Positions 1 through 6,473 of a stretch of 10,146 nucleotides of DNA are shown here, one piece after another. This DNA is from UBA1046 sp964624395 (lineage in GTDB: Bacteria > Bacillota > Clostridia > Saccharofermentanales > DTU023), in NCBI GenBank assembly GCA_964624395.1, contig CAZUWY010000055.1, forward strand, positions 1 to 10,146, given 5' to 3'. Each line of letters opens with the position of its first letter. Position 1 is the first letter of the stretch. Made by a program: the position numbers and the translations under genes. Below the pieces are notes generated by a model, which did no database searches, had not been told where the DNA came from, and saw nothing but the letters and a program-made list of their open reading frames with translations.

Positions 1-16
1 CAAGAAATTTGCTCTG

Positions 17-45
17 TTGACTTAGCAGAGATGCTTTGGTATGAT
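17..45 (+). promoter_or_regulatory. Sigma-A-type promoter of the tRNA operon
   Basis: A -35 box TTGACT (17-22) and a -10 box TATGAT (40-45) are separated by exactly 17 bp, each one base off consensus. Transcription should begin near base 52, about 30 bases before tRNA-Asp. An inverted repeat CTCTG/CAGAG (12-16 and 26-30) brackets the -35 box; its significance is unknown. The strength fits a stable-RNA operon. Confidence 0.8.
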
Positions 46-80
46 ACTTACGCTTCTAGCTCTAAGAGCAGCAATGATAC

Positions 81-157
81 GGCGCAGTAGTTCAGTTGGT
101 TAGAATGCCAGCCTGTCACGCTGGAGGTCGTGGGTTCGAGCCCCATCTGCGTCGCCA
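81..157 (+). tRNA. tRNA-Asp (anticodon GTC)
   Basis: The sequence folds as a complete cloverleaf of 77 bases. The acceptor stem GGCGCAG (81-87) pairs with CTGCGTC (147-153). The anticodon stem CCAGC/GCTGG encloses the loop CTGTCAC, with anticodon GTC at 115-117, which reads Asp codons. The T-arm carries the usual TTCGAGC loop. The discriminator base is G154, and the 3' CCA (155-157) is encoded in the DNA. It is the first gene of a two-tRNA transcript. Confidence 0.97.
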
Positions 158-160
158 GGT

Positions 161-180
161 CGCCGGTCATAAGACCGGCG
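161..180 (+). other. GC-rich hairpin between the two tRNAs
   Basis: CGCCGGTC (161-168) and GACCGGCG (173-180) form a perfect 8-bp stem with an ATAA loop, starting four bases after the CCA of tRNA-Asp. It is followed by ATTTATT, then directly by tRNA-Phe. The U-run is short and interrupted, so this may be a leaky terminator or a processing signal in the precursor RNA. Its function is inferred, not shown. Confidence 0.6.
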
Positions 181-187
181 ATTTATT

Positions 188-263
<76 letters not shown>

Positions 264-300
264 AAGCCTCTGTAACTCTGTAGTTGCAGGGGCTTTATTC
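264..300 (+). terminator. Rho-independent terminator of the tRNA operon
   Basis: Arms at 264-277 and 282-295 form a stem of about 14 bp that includes two G-U pairs, closed by a CTGT loop. The 3' side ends in TTTATTC. It begins directly after the CCA of tRNA-Phe, as expected for the end of a tRNA transcript. Confidence 0.8.
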
Positions 301-448
301 TATACTGATACTAAATTGTTACTAATTGAACTTCAGATTTCAAAATGGGAGCAGAGGAATTGATACTTGCCGATCATATAAGCCCTAAAAATATTACGCA
401 TAAAGGCAAGTCACAATATAAATAAAGTTTAGTCGCTAAACATTGGCA

Positions 449-477
449 TTGTCCTGAGCGATTGTGTTTTGTGTTAT
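449..477 (+). promoter_or_regulatory. Possible promoter of the 515-1633 lipoprotein gene
   Basis: TTGTCC (449-454) and TGTTAT (472-477) lie 17 bp apart, each four of six bases from consensus. Transcription would start near 484, giving a leader of about 30 bases. A 7-bp inverted repeat, TCGCTAA (433-439) and TTAGCGA (487-493), flanks the whole element and could be an operator. The match is modest. The rest of the gap from 301 to 514 shows nothing else I can support. Confidence 0.35.
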
Positions 478-514
478 CTTATTGTCTTAGCGATCAAAGA
501 AGGGAATCGATATT

Positions 515-1633
515 TTGAGCAGGAAAATTTTAACATTAATATTAGCGATAGTGCTGCTATTTGCAGCTTCTTGCGGCGGACAGAAAAAACAAATTGCAGA
601 GAGTCAAGCAAAAGAAACAATTGCTGAAAGCTTGCTGGAAACGACGGCAGTTATAACTACATTCGAGCCAACACAGTTGGAGACAGAAATAAGTATTAAG
701 CCAGATTTAAGGCCAGAAGATTATCGCAATTATAAGGAAAATGAGATTTCTTTTGATATTCCTAAACTTTGGCTAAGAACTGAATCTGATGGCAACATAT
801 ATTTTTATGAAGAGACAATTGGAAAGACCCCATTTATTATCTATAATGCTACAGTCGCCGGAGTTGAAGCAGATTTTGATTCTGTACCTTGGGCAGAATA
901 TTTATCAGGAGTTAATGTTGTTGAATACAGGGTTGTAAGTAATGGCTTGCACAAATTTGTTCAATACGATTACGAACAAAAAATTGAGGGCGATAGCTAC
1001 CAGGCCTATAATTTCTCAACATACGAGAATAATACAGTCTATACAGTAACCTTATTAATTGAGGAAGTAATATCTGCTAATAGCTACTATGATTTAATTA
1101 TCGACAATGTTAAAGATACAATCATTATTGATAAAGTCCGGCCGGATAGTTACAGCGCTAATAATGATTTACTTACTATTTTCGAAAATTATGTCAAAGC
1201 AATTCAGGGTGATTATAAAAAAGAATATGCGGATTCAATCAAGGGATTTGAAACAGAAAATGGCTTTTTCGCAGAAGAAAAATTAGATAATGAGGAGCAT
1301 TCAATTTGGTTTGAATATTCTGATTATATTCAAATCGAAGATTTATATGCCATGCCTACTGGTTTCGTTAACGATGGTAATAAAAGTTCCGGATCGTTTT
1401 CTCTGCTTTTTGATCTAGATGCCAATCCCAATTATGATTATTTCGAACTTGAAGAACAGGTGACTTTACTAGCAAAATCGACTTGGGACTATTGGGGCAA
1501 TGACGAATGGCCAGATAAAACACTTTTATTCCACGACTCTGATAGTGATACAAATATTTACCTTGGTGAGATGCTTTCTCTGCAAGATTCATATATTCTT
1601 TTACAATTTTCAATATTCCTTGAGCTGGAGTAA
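515..1633 (+). CDS. Predicted lipoprotein, function unknown
   Basis: This 372-residue protein opens with a signal peptide: residues 1-19 contain SRK, then a hydrophobic run, then the lipobox AASC with Cys20 as the predicted lipidated residue. It should be anchored on the outer face of the cell membrane. A Ser/Thr/Glu-rich linker (about 21-65) follows. Residues 73-205 (FDIPKLW motif at 80-86, alternating strands, TVYTVTL near 174-180) resemble the PsbP-like folds of many clostridial lipoproteins, but that is an impression, not a confident match. Residues 215-372 are acidic and aromatic, with no family I recognise. The start is TTG, chosen because AGGGA (501-505) sits nine bases upstream and the signal peptide begins exactly there. 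The gene is clearly AT-rich (roughly one third GC by eye, against over half in the PanE-family gene downstream), which may mean a different origin. No terminator is visible after it. Confidence 0.8.
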   Translation: MSRKILTLILAIVLLFAASCGGQKKQIAESQAKETIAESLLETTAVITTFEPTQLETEISIKPDLRPEDYRNYKENEISFDIPKLWLRTESDGNIYFYEETIGKTPFIIYNATVAGVEADFDSVPWAEYLSGVNVVEYRVVSNGLHKFVQYDYEQKIEGDSYQAYNFSTYENNTVYTVTLLIEEVISANSYYDLIIDNVKDTIIIDKVRPDSYSANNDLLTIFENYVKAIQGDYKKEYADSIKGFETENGFFAEEKLDNEEHSIWFEYSDYIQIEDLYAMPTGFVNDGNKSSGSFSLLFDLDANPNYDYFELEEQVTLLAKSTWDYWGNDEWPDKTLLFHDSDSDTNIYLGEMLSLQDSYILLQFSIFLELE

Positions 1634-1882
1634 TGAACATAATGGCTATTAATCATGGTTATAAGGTTTTGAGGCTCCTGATATGAGCTTCAAAAAACAT
1701 TGATTTAGACTCTAGCCACTAGGATTTAGCAGATGTTCAGGTTACTTCTTCTCTGGCAAATGAGAATGCTCGGACTCGCGAGTCTTGCAGTTTGAATAAT
1801 GTCAAAGACAACTATCTCCAATAGGTACTGAAACTGGATAATCTGGGCTGGTCGGAAAATGGTTTTTATTTTTGCGTAATTG
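1634..1882. other. Intergenic stretch without a convincing gene
   Basis: Bases between the lipoprotein stop and the terminator of the converging gene. An ATG overlaps the stop codon (TAATG at 1631-1635) but opens only 17 codons. A perfect 12-bp palindrome GACTCGCGAGTC lies at 1773-1784. I see no start with a ribosome site, no RNA fold I recognise and no terminator for the upstream + strand gene. Confidence 0.5.
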
Positions 1883-1916
1883 TTTAAATAAAAGAACCGC
1901 CGCATTAGGCGGCGGT
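1883..1916 (-). terminator. Rho-independent terminator of the 1941-2411 gene
   Basis: Read on the - strand, ACCGCCGC and GCGGCGGT (1916-1909 and 1903-1896) form a perfect 8-bp GC-rich stem with a 5-base loop. It is followed by TTCTTTTATTT (1896-1886). It starts 25 bases past the stop codon at 1941. On the + strand there is no U-run after the stem, so it is directional. Confidence 0.85.
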
Positions 1917-1940
1917 CAGAGATACTATAGTTGATTTAAT

Positions 1941-2411
1941 TTATTCTAGGCCAAAAATTTCGACGATATCTTCAGGTGTAAGCTCGCCGCCAATGTTTAA
2001 GATGATGAAATTGTCTTTCATGGCGATGGTATTGTGGATCATTTCCCCTGAAAACCAGTTCTCAACTTCAGAAACCCAGACCTTGTGATCTTCCTTATCG
2101 ACACGCTTGTCATCGAAAGAGTCTGCCATTGCCGGAATAGAAAAATAATCCTGTGCCGCTTTGGCATTTTCCATAATGTATGCATCTACGCTGAGATCAT
2201 CCAGTCCATAAGAGAGGATTGTGGTGCCGTCTCTCTCTTTTTCAGAGATTGCGGATTCATCGATATCCAGAGCTTTTGCCAGCTTTGTTTTGACTTCATC
2301 AGTCTTGTAGGCGTTCTTGTCTTCTTTGCTGCCGCCGCAGGCAACCAAGGCAAGAATAACCACTAAAATAGCAAGAATCATTCCGGTTGATCTAATCAAT
2401 TTCTTATTCAT
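1941..2411 (-). CDS. Small predicted lipoprotein, function unknown
   Basis: This 156-residue protein begins MNKKLIRSTG, followed by a hydrophobic segment and the lipobox LVAC with Cys25, so it is probably lipid-anchored outside the membrane. The mature part (about 130 residues) holds a charged helix-like stretch (TDEVKTKLAKALDIDESAIS, about 35-54) and a C-terminal segment ending FIILNIGGELTPEDIVEIFGLE-like from about residue 135. I do not recognise a family. The reading frame runs open further upstream to 2552, but the start at 2411 is preferred: AAGGAGG lies six bases before this ATG and the signal peptide starts here. It stands alone, with its own promoter and terminator, divergent from the PanE-family gene. 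Its mature sequence shows no obvious similarity to the other two lipoproteins in the window. Confidence 0.85.
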   Translation of the reverse strand: MNKKLIRSTGMILAILVVILALVACGGSKEDKNAYKTDEVKTKLAKALDIDESAISEKERDGTTILSYGLDDLSVDAYIMENAKAAQDYFSIPAMADSFDDKRVDKEDHKVWVSEVENWFSGEMIHNTIAMKDNFIILNIGGELTPEDIVEIFGLE

Positions 2412-2439
2412 TTTTTCCTCCTTAAAATTACCACATACA

Positions 2440-2467
2440 AATATATCATACTTACCTATTTGTACAA
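2440..2467 (-). promoter_or_regulatory. Possible promoter of the small lipoprotein gene
   Basis: On the - strand, TTGTAC (2467-2462) and TATATT (2445-2440) are 16 bp apart. An overlapping TATGAT (2450-2445) is an alternative -10 box. The predicted leader is roughly 20 bases and ends in the AAGGAGG ribosome site. A short inverted repeat ACAAG/CTTGT (2464-2468, 2473-2477) overlaps the -35 box. The -35 match is weak. Confidence 0.4.
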
Positions 2468-2630
2468 GCTTACTTGTGTTCCTTCTTTTATCACCTGTTA
2501 CAGCAGCTATTTTCAGACTGGTGGAGGCAAGGTGACGGAGCAGCAGAGGCAAAATAACTGCAAAAATATTTGCCTAAATCAGAGCTCTCTTAGGAGTTAG
2601 GGAAAAAATAAGACAGGTCAGGACTTAAGA

Positions 2631-2646
2631 GAAGATAATTATCTTC
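2631..2646. promoter_or_regulatory. Perfect 16-bp palindrome, candidate operator
   Basis: GAAGATAATTATCTTC reads identically on both strands with no spacer. It ends inside the predicted -35 box of the 2692-3606 gene and lies about 45 bases before the start codon. Position and symmetry fit a binding site for a dimeric regulator. No terminator-like U-run follows, so it does not look like a terminator. The regulator is not identifiable here. Confidence 0.45.
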
Positions 2647-2673
2647 AATCTGCGTTACAATGCATGTTATATT
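2644..2673 (+). promoter_or_regulatory. Possible promoter of the PanE-family gene
   Basis: The -10 box TATATT (2668-2673) is preceded by TG one base upstream (2665-2666), an extended -10 arrangement that tolerates a weak -35 box. TTCAAT (2644-2649) is the candidate -35, 18 bp upstream. Transcription would begin near 2680, leaving a very short leader before the ribosome site GGAGG at 2682-2686. Confidence 0.45.
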
Positions 2674-2691
2674 GCTTCAGCGGAGGTTTCT

Positions 2692-3606
2692 ATGATTGAG
2701 ACAATCACAGTACAGGGCTTAGGCGCCATGGGCCTTTTATTCGCTTCGCGCGTCAAAGGTAATCTGCCGGAGATTGCTTTGTCTGTTTTGCTTGACAGCA
2801 GCCGGATCGAACGCTACCAGCAGACAGAACAACTCGTTAACGGCCAGCGCTTTGATTTCAATTTGGTCAGCATTGAGGAGGCAAAACCTGCAGACCTTGC
2901 CGTAGTAGCTGTCAAGAGCCGTGATCTGGATACTGCCATGGAGCAGTTGGCTGCTGTAGTCAAAGAAGGAACGATTATCTTGTCGCTACTCAACGGTGTA
3001 ACAACTGAACAGCAGCTTCAGAAGCGATTCCCCAAAGCCAGGGTAGTAACCAGTATGTCTCAGGGCATGGATGCGACCCGTGTCGGCCGGGAACTGCGTT
3101 ATACGAACGAGGGCCTGGTCGTGATGGGCTTGATGCCTGATGATGAAAGGCAGATTGCTGAGGCAATTGAAGAACTGGCTGCTTTCCTGGGCGAAGCGAA
3201 AATCCCCTATATAGTCGCGCAGGATATGCCCAGGCAGTACTGGGGCAAATGGATGCTGAACTGCGGCATCAATCAGGCAGTAGCCTTCTATGAAGGCAGG
3301 TTCAGTACGGTGCAGGAGCCCGGCTATGCCAGAGAAGAGACAATAGAAGCCATGAGGGAGGCGGCTGCTTGTTCAACTGCCGAAGGTATCCCCCTGGATG
3401 AAAGCGATATCTCCTACTGGGTCAGTGTAATCGATGGTTTAAATCCCGAAGGGATGCCCTCGATGCGTCAGGACCAACTGGCCGGTCGGCCGATGGAACT
3501 TGACCTTTTCAGTGCTGTGGTCATCGAGCTTGGCCTAAAGCACGGCATTCCAACACCCATCAATAAAAAGTTCTTCACTTGCCTAAATAAGCAGACAGTG
3601 GCTTGA
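2692..3606 (+). CDS. panE: Ketopantoate reductase (2-dehydropantoate 2-reductase) family
   Basis: A 304-residue cytosolic enzyme of the PanE/ApbA family, which uses NADPH to reduce 2-dehydropantoate to pantoate in pantothenate and coenzyme A synthesis. The N-terminal Rossmann fold carries the dinucleotide motif GLGAMG (9-14), then VKSRD (74-78) and LNG (100-102). The C-terminal helical domain carries KWMLNCGINQ (186-195), where Lys186, Asn190 and Asn194 match the spacing of the catalytic Lys and substrate-binding Asn residues of the E. coli enzyme. SMRQD (257-261) and Glu269 match its Ser and acidic residue, again with conserved spacing. The length is normal and nothing is missing. The start ATG follows GGAGG by five bases. 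It stands alone, without panB or panC nearby, so a paralogous reductase acting on another 2-oxo acid cannot be excluded. It is the most GC-rich gene of the window by eye. Confidence 0.88.
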   Translation: MIETITVQGLGAMGLLFASRVKGNLPEIALSVLLDSSRIERYQQTEQLVNGQRFDFNLVSIEEAKPADLAVVAVKSRDLDTAMEQLAAVVKEGTIILSLLNGVTTEQQLQKRFPKARVVTSMSQGMDATRVGRELRYTNEGLVVMGLMPDDERQIAEAIEELAAFLGEAKIPYIVAQDMPRQYWGKWMLNCGINQAVAFYEGRFSTVQEPGYAREETIEAMREAAACSTAEGIPLDESDISYWVSVIDGLNPEGMPSMRQDQLAGRPMELDLFSAVVIELGLKHGIPTPINKKFFTCLNKQTVA

Positions 3607-3856
3607 GGTAGCAGAGAAAATAAAAAGTCAGGCCAATATCCGATCGCAGGCAGTCAAATAAAAAGCAATTGACTTGAAAGAGTTAGCAAAGCTATCAAAG
3701 GCCTGTTTTTGTGGCTAGCCTGGTTTTACTGGCTTGGGGCAATTACTTTTAGGTGAGGGCAAATCTTACCCCAATTAATCCTTTCCTCTTGGCTTACCAG
3801 ATAAAGCCTTTTACTTTGGCTGAAGAGACTGAAAAACAATGGCTTTCCCACAGTAC
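3607..3856. other. Intergenic stretch between converging genes
   Basis: Both flanking genes end here, so terminators are expected, but none is strong. GGCTT (3791-3795) and AAGCC (3804-3808) form a 5-bp stem followed by TTTTACTTT, a weak + strand candidate. TTGGGGCAA (3734-3742) and TTACCCCAA (3767-3775) form a longer imperfect inverted repeat that pairs best as RNA from the - strand but lacks a U-run. No open frame with a ribosome site is visible. Confidence 0.4.
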
Positions 3857-4984
3857 TTATTTGAGCATGGTTGAGGAATTCAAGAGCAGAGCATTATATA
3901 AAAACAGTACATCCTGATTAGAAAAGTCAATATAATCTCCAAGCAGGCTACTGCTTATATATCTGATGTCAATTAAGGTGACTTTGGCATAGGCTTCCAA
4001 AAGCAAGGGAACTATACTGCTGCCGTAGGAATCTCGAAAGACAACGAGTTCTTTTTGGTTTTTAGCGCTAGGATTCTCGATGATCAATAAGGGTGTGGCT
4101 CCGGATAGGTAAAGATCATAAGGATCTTTGCCTGCTAATTTTTCCAGATCATAAACCGGTGTGTATTCATCAGTTTCCAGATTATAGACCTGGCTGTTAT
4201 TTGTTGCCTGATTGACCAGGTAAAAAAGGCGGTCAGGTTTTAGCGGCAGAGCAATTTGACTGCTGTATACACCGTTAAATACGGTCGTACTTTCTATTTT
4301 GTCAAAGTTAAAGCTGATGCTATCCAAGACGCCAAGGCCTTTGGCCAGAGTACGGGCAACTTCAACAATACTTTCTTGCCGCCAGTGAATATCTGTGCGA
4401 TAGTAATCCTCCAGGGCAAGGCTTTTAGAAATATCTATAAAACTTGCGAAGTCATTAGCTTCTTTGACCAAAGAAAACATGCGCTCATAATCCATCGTCG
4501 GGTAGCCATTGCTGGTGGCGAGAAAATAGTTTTTATCGGGGATAACTGAGATAAAAATCCTGACATCTTTGCCCGCCAGGTATTTTTCATAGAGCCAGCG
4601 AAATTTCTGATTGGCCTTTTCTATCGAGTTCTCATTTAAGGGGTATTCAAGCTTTACAGCATAACCCTCTTTGAGGTAGATATTATTGTTTTCCAATTGC
4701 CTCAGGAGATAGAGGCGAGTAAAGGCTTTAAGGCTGCGAAAAGCAAAACGAGCAGGGAACTGATCTTTAGCATATTCTTCCAGATCGCGCATGAAATTGC
4801 CGGAGGATAAAGAATGAAGGTCTAGATGAGGCGCCTGGGCCAAGGGCCTGCGCTCGCTCTCAGACAAATCCTTGCTCGGTCCAAGCCAAAGGGCAAGTAC
4901 TAGGGTCAGCCAAATCAAACTTATTGTCGCTATGATTAAAAAATTTGCCTTATTGTCTGGAGAGTTGTTGTTTTCTTTTATCAT
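3857..4984 (-). CDS. DHHW family protein, predicted polymer O-acetylation partner (AlgX/AlgJ-like)
   Basis: A 375-residue protein with a short charged N-terminus, one membrane segment (about 14-35) and a large extracellular domain. Family features after the anchor are the SESERRPLAQAP segment (about 41-52), a SGNFMRDLEEYAKDQFPAR segment (61-79) and the signature TDIHW (197-201), with Asp198 and His200. RDSYGSS (317-323) supplies Ser319. Asp, His and Ser are the expected triad of SGNH-type acetyltransferases such as AlgX and AlgJ, which move acetyl groups onto an extracellular polysaccharide. The second residue of the name-giving motif is Ile instead of His. GTG at 4987 could also start the frame, but ATG at 4984 is six bases from GGAG (4994-4991), while GTG is only three. 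The gene lies 12 bases after the MBOAT gene, whose stop codon touches this ribosome site, so the two are probably translationally coupled. The polymer substrate is unknown. Confidence 0.85.
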   Translation of the reverse strand: MIKENNNSPDNKANFLIIATISLIWLTLVLALWLGPSKDLSESERRPLAQAPHLDLHSLSSGNFMRDLEEYAKDQFPARFAFRSLKAFTRLYLLRQLENNNIYLKEGYAVKLEYPLNENSIEKANQKFRWLYEKYLAGKDVRIFISVIPDKNYFLATSNGYPTMDYERMFSLVKEANDFASFIDISKSLALEDYYRTDIHWRQESIVEVARTLAKGLGVLDSISFNFDKIESTTVFNGVYSSQIALPLKPDRLFYLVNQATNNSQVYNLETDEYTPVYDLEKLAGKDPYDLYLSGATPLLIIENPSAKNQKELVVFRDSYGSSIVPLLLEAYAKVTLIDIRYISSSLLGDYIDFSNQDVLFLYNALLLNSSTMLK

Positions 4985-4996
4985 CACAGTCTCCTT

Positions 4997-6400
4997 TTAG
5001 AATCTGAAATACAAGAAAGGGTTAAAAGAGGAGTCGACCAGATAAGCGGTGCTAATTATTAAAAGCAAGATATTTGCCAAGCCTTCCGAAATATCTAGGA
5101 TAATCTTTCCTCGAGGCATCCCTTTTATTTTTTCAACAAGCAGTTTTGGCACTGGGGTAGAGGCAATTGCTGCCAGCAGGATCACCAGGAGATAATTGCG
5201 CAGATGAAAGATTGTCGCCGAGTCTACCAGAGCAAGACCTGCACCGCCAAACATTGCCATTAACCTGTTCCAAGCAGTCGCTATGTCAGGGGCATCAAAA
5301 AGGACCAGACTTAAGATGAAAAACAGCAATACATAAAGATGAGAGATAAGGCGGCCTGCCTTTTTAAGTATTTTTTTCAGCCAGAATTTTTCTAATACCA
5401 GTATGAGGGCAAAAAGAAGTCCCCAGATGATAAAATTCCAAGCCGCTCCATGCCAAAAGCCTGTCAGCAGCCACACAGTTAAGACATTTATAAGCCAGCG
5501 CCCGTTTTTGACTCTATTGCCACCTAAGGGAATATATAGATAATCCCTAAACCAGCTGCCCAGGGAGATATGCCAGCGCCGCCAGAATTCTGAGATGCTG
5601 GTGGAAATAAAGGGATAATTGAAATTTTCTTCAAACTCAAAACCAAGAATTCGGCCCAAACCGATTGCCATATCGCTATAGCCGGAAAAGTCAAAATAGA
5701 TCTGCAAGGTAAAAGAGACAATGTAGAGCCAGTGCAACAACACAGTGCTCTCAGAGGCTGAGGTAAAAATTTTGCCCAGCTCTCCTAAGGAATTAGCCAG
5801 TATAACCTTCTTGCCCAGACCTGCCATAAAACGGCTGACCCCAGATCGTATCTTAGCTAGACTGTATTCTCTTTTATCAAGCGCAAGAGCCACATCGGTG
5901 TAGCGGACAATTGGACCGGCAATCAATTGAGGGAACATGGAAACATAGCAGGCCAGCTTGATTATGCTCCTTTGAGCAGCTGTATTTTCTTTGTAAACAT
6001 CTATCGTATAACTGAGAATCTGAAAGCTGTAAAAACTGATGCCAATAGGCAGGGCAATCTTCAACAAAGGTATGCCCAGACCAGTTACGGCATTAAAATT
6101 GCCTATGAAAAAATCGGCGTACTTAAAATAAGCCAGCAGGCCCAGTTGAAAGACCACAGCAATTATAGCTAAGATTTTGGCTGATCTGGCCTTAAGATGC
6201 TTTTCAATCTGGATGGCCAAAAAATAATGAACCACAATGGAGAGCAGCATAAAAATAAGATAGACAGGCTCTCCCCAGCCATAAAAAATTAAAGAAGAGA
6301 TCAGAAGAACTAAATTTCTACCCTTTGCCGGGGTTAAAAAATAGACTGCCAAAACTATTGGCAGGAAAAAGTATAAAAATGTGATGCTAGAAAAAAGCAC
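4997..6400 (-). CDS. MBOAT family O-acyltransferase (AlgI-like)
   Basis: A 467-residue polytopic membrane protein, close to the usual AlgI length. Conserved blocks are SSLIFYGWGEP (35-45), ALPIGISFYSFQILSYTID (116-134), FPQLIAGPIVRY (156-167), FDFSGYSDMAIGLGR (236-250), EFWRRWHISLGSWFRDYLYI (271-290) and LLTGFWHGAAWNF (311-323), where His317 is the invariant MBOAT His. AlgI-type proteins pass acetyl groups from a cytoplasmic donor through the membrane to an extracytoplasmic acetyltransferase, here probably the DHHW protein encoded next. The start is GTG, with AGGAGAG (6410-6404) ending three bases before it. The gene follows the DUF4358 lipoprotein by 73 bases with no terminator between. DltB-like D-alanylation is a less likely alternative, because dltA, dltC and dltD are absent and the partner is DHHW type. 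Confidence 0.92.
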   Translation of the reverse strand: MLFSSITFLYFFLPIVLAVYFLTPAKGRNLVLLISSLIFYGWGEPVYLIFMLLSIVVHYFLAIQIEKHLKARSAKILAIIAVVFQLGLLAYFKYADFFIGNFNAVTGLGIPLLKIALPIGISFYSFQILSYTIDVYKENTAAQRSIIKLACYVSMFPQLIAGPIVRYTDVALALDKREYSLAKIRSGVSRFMAGLGKKVILANSLGELGKIFTSASESTVLLHWLYIVSFTLQIYFDFSGYSDMAIGLGRILGFEFEENFNYPFISTSISEFWRRWHISLGSWFRDYLYIPLGGNRVKNGRWLINVLTVWLLTGFWHGAAWNFIIWGLLFALILVLEKFWLKKILKKAGRLISHLYVLLFFILSLVLFDAPDIATAWNRLMAMFGGAGLALVDSATIFHLRNYLLVILLAAIASTPVPKLLVEKIKGMPRGKIILDISEGLANILLLIISTAYLVDSSFNPFLYFRF

Positions 6401-6473
6401 AAACTCTCCTGGTCAGAGCGATACAGCTACAGACTTTATCTTTTGTCCTGCCTGCTGATGGCAGTCAGAGCAA

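Noticed and set aside
1368..1640. 90-codon open frame on the - strand
   Set aside because: It lies antisense inside the 515-1633 lipoprotein gene, lacks a ribosome site and has no protein-like features.
1633..1686. 17-codon frame whose ATG overlaps the lipoprotein stop (TAATG)
   Set aside because: The overlap looks like translational coupling, but the frame ends after 17 codons with no recognisable product and only a weak GGAG two bases before the ATG.
1733..1795. 20-codon hydrophobic frame (starts MFRLLLLW)
   Set aside because: It resembles a leader peptide but has no ribosome site and no following gene on that strand to regulate.
2412..2552. N-terminal extension of the small lipoprotein to an ATG at 2552
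   Set aside because: The extension would bury the signal peptide and pass through the promoter and AAGGAGG site; the start at 2411 explains the lipobox.
2547..2575. Inverted repeat AGGCAAA/TTTGCCT as a terminator
   Set aside because: It has a 15-base loop, no U-run on either strand and no gene ending nearby.
3697..3740. Overlapping short inverted repeats (AGGC/GCCT, AGCC/GGCT) as a panE terminator
   Set aside because: The stems are only four base pairs and compete with each other; too weak to call.
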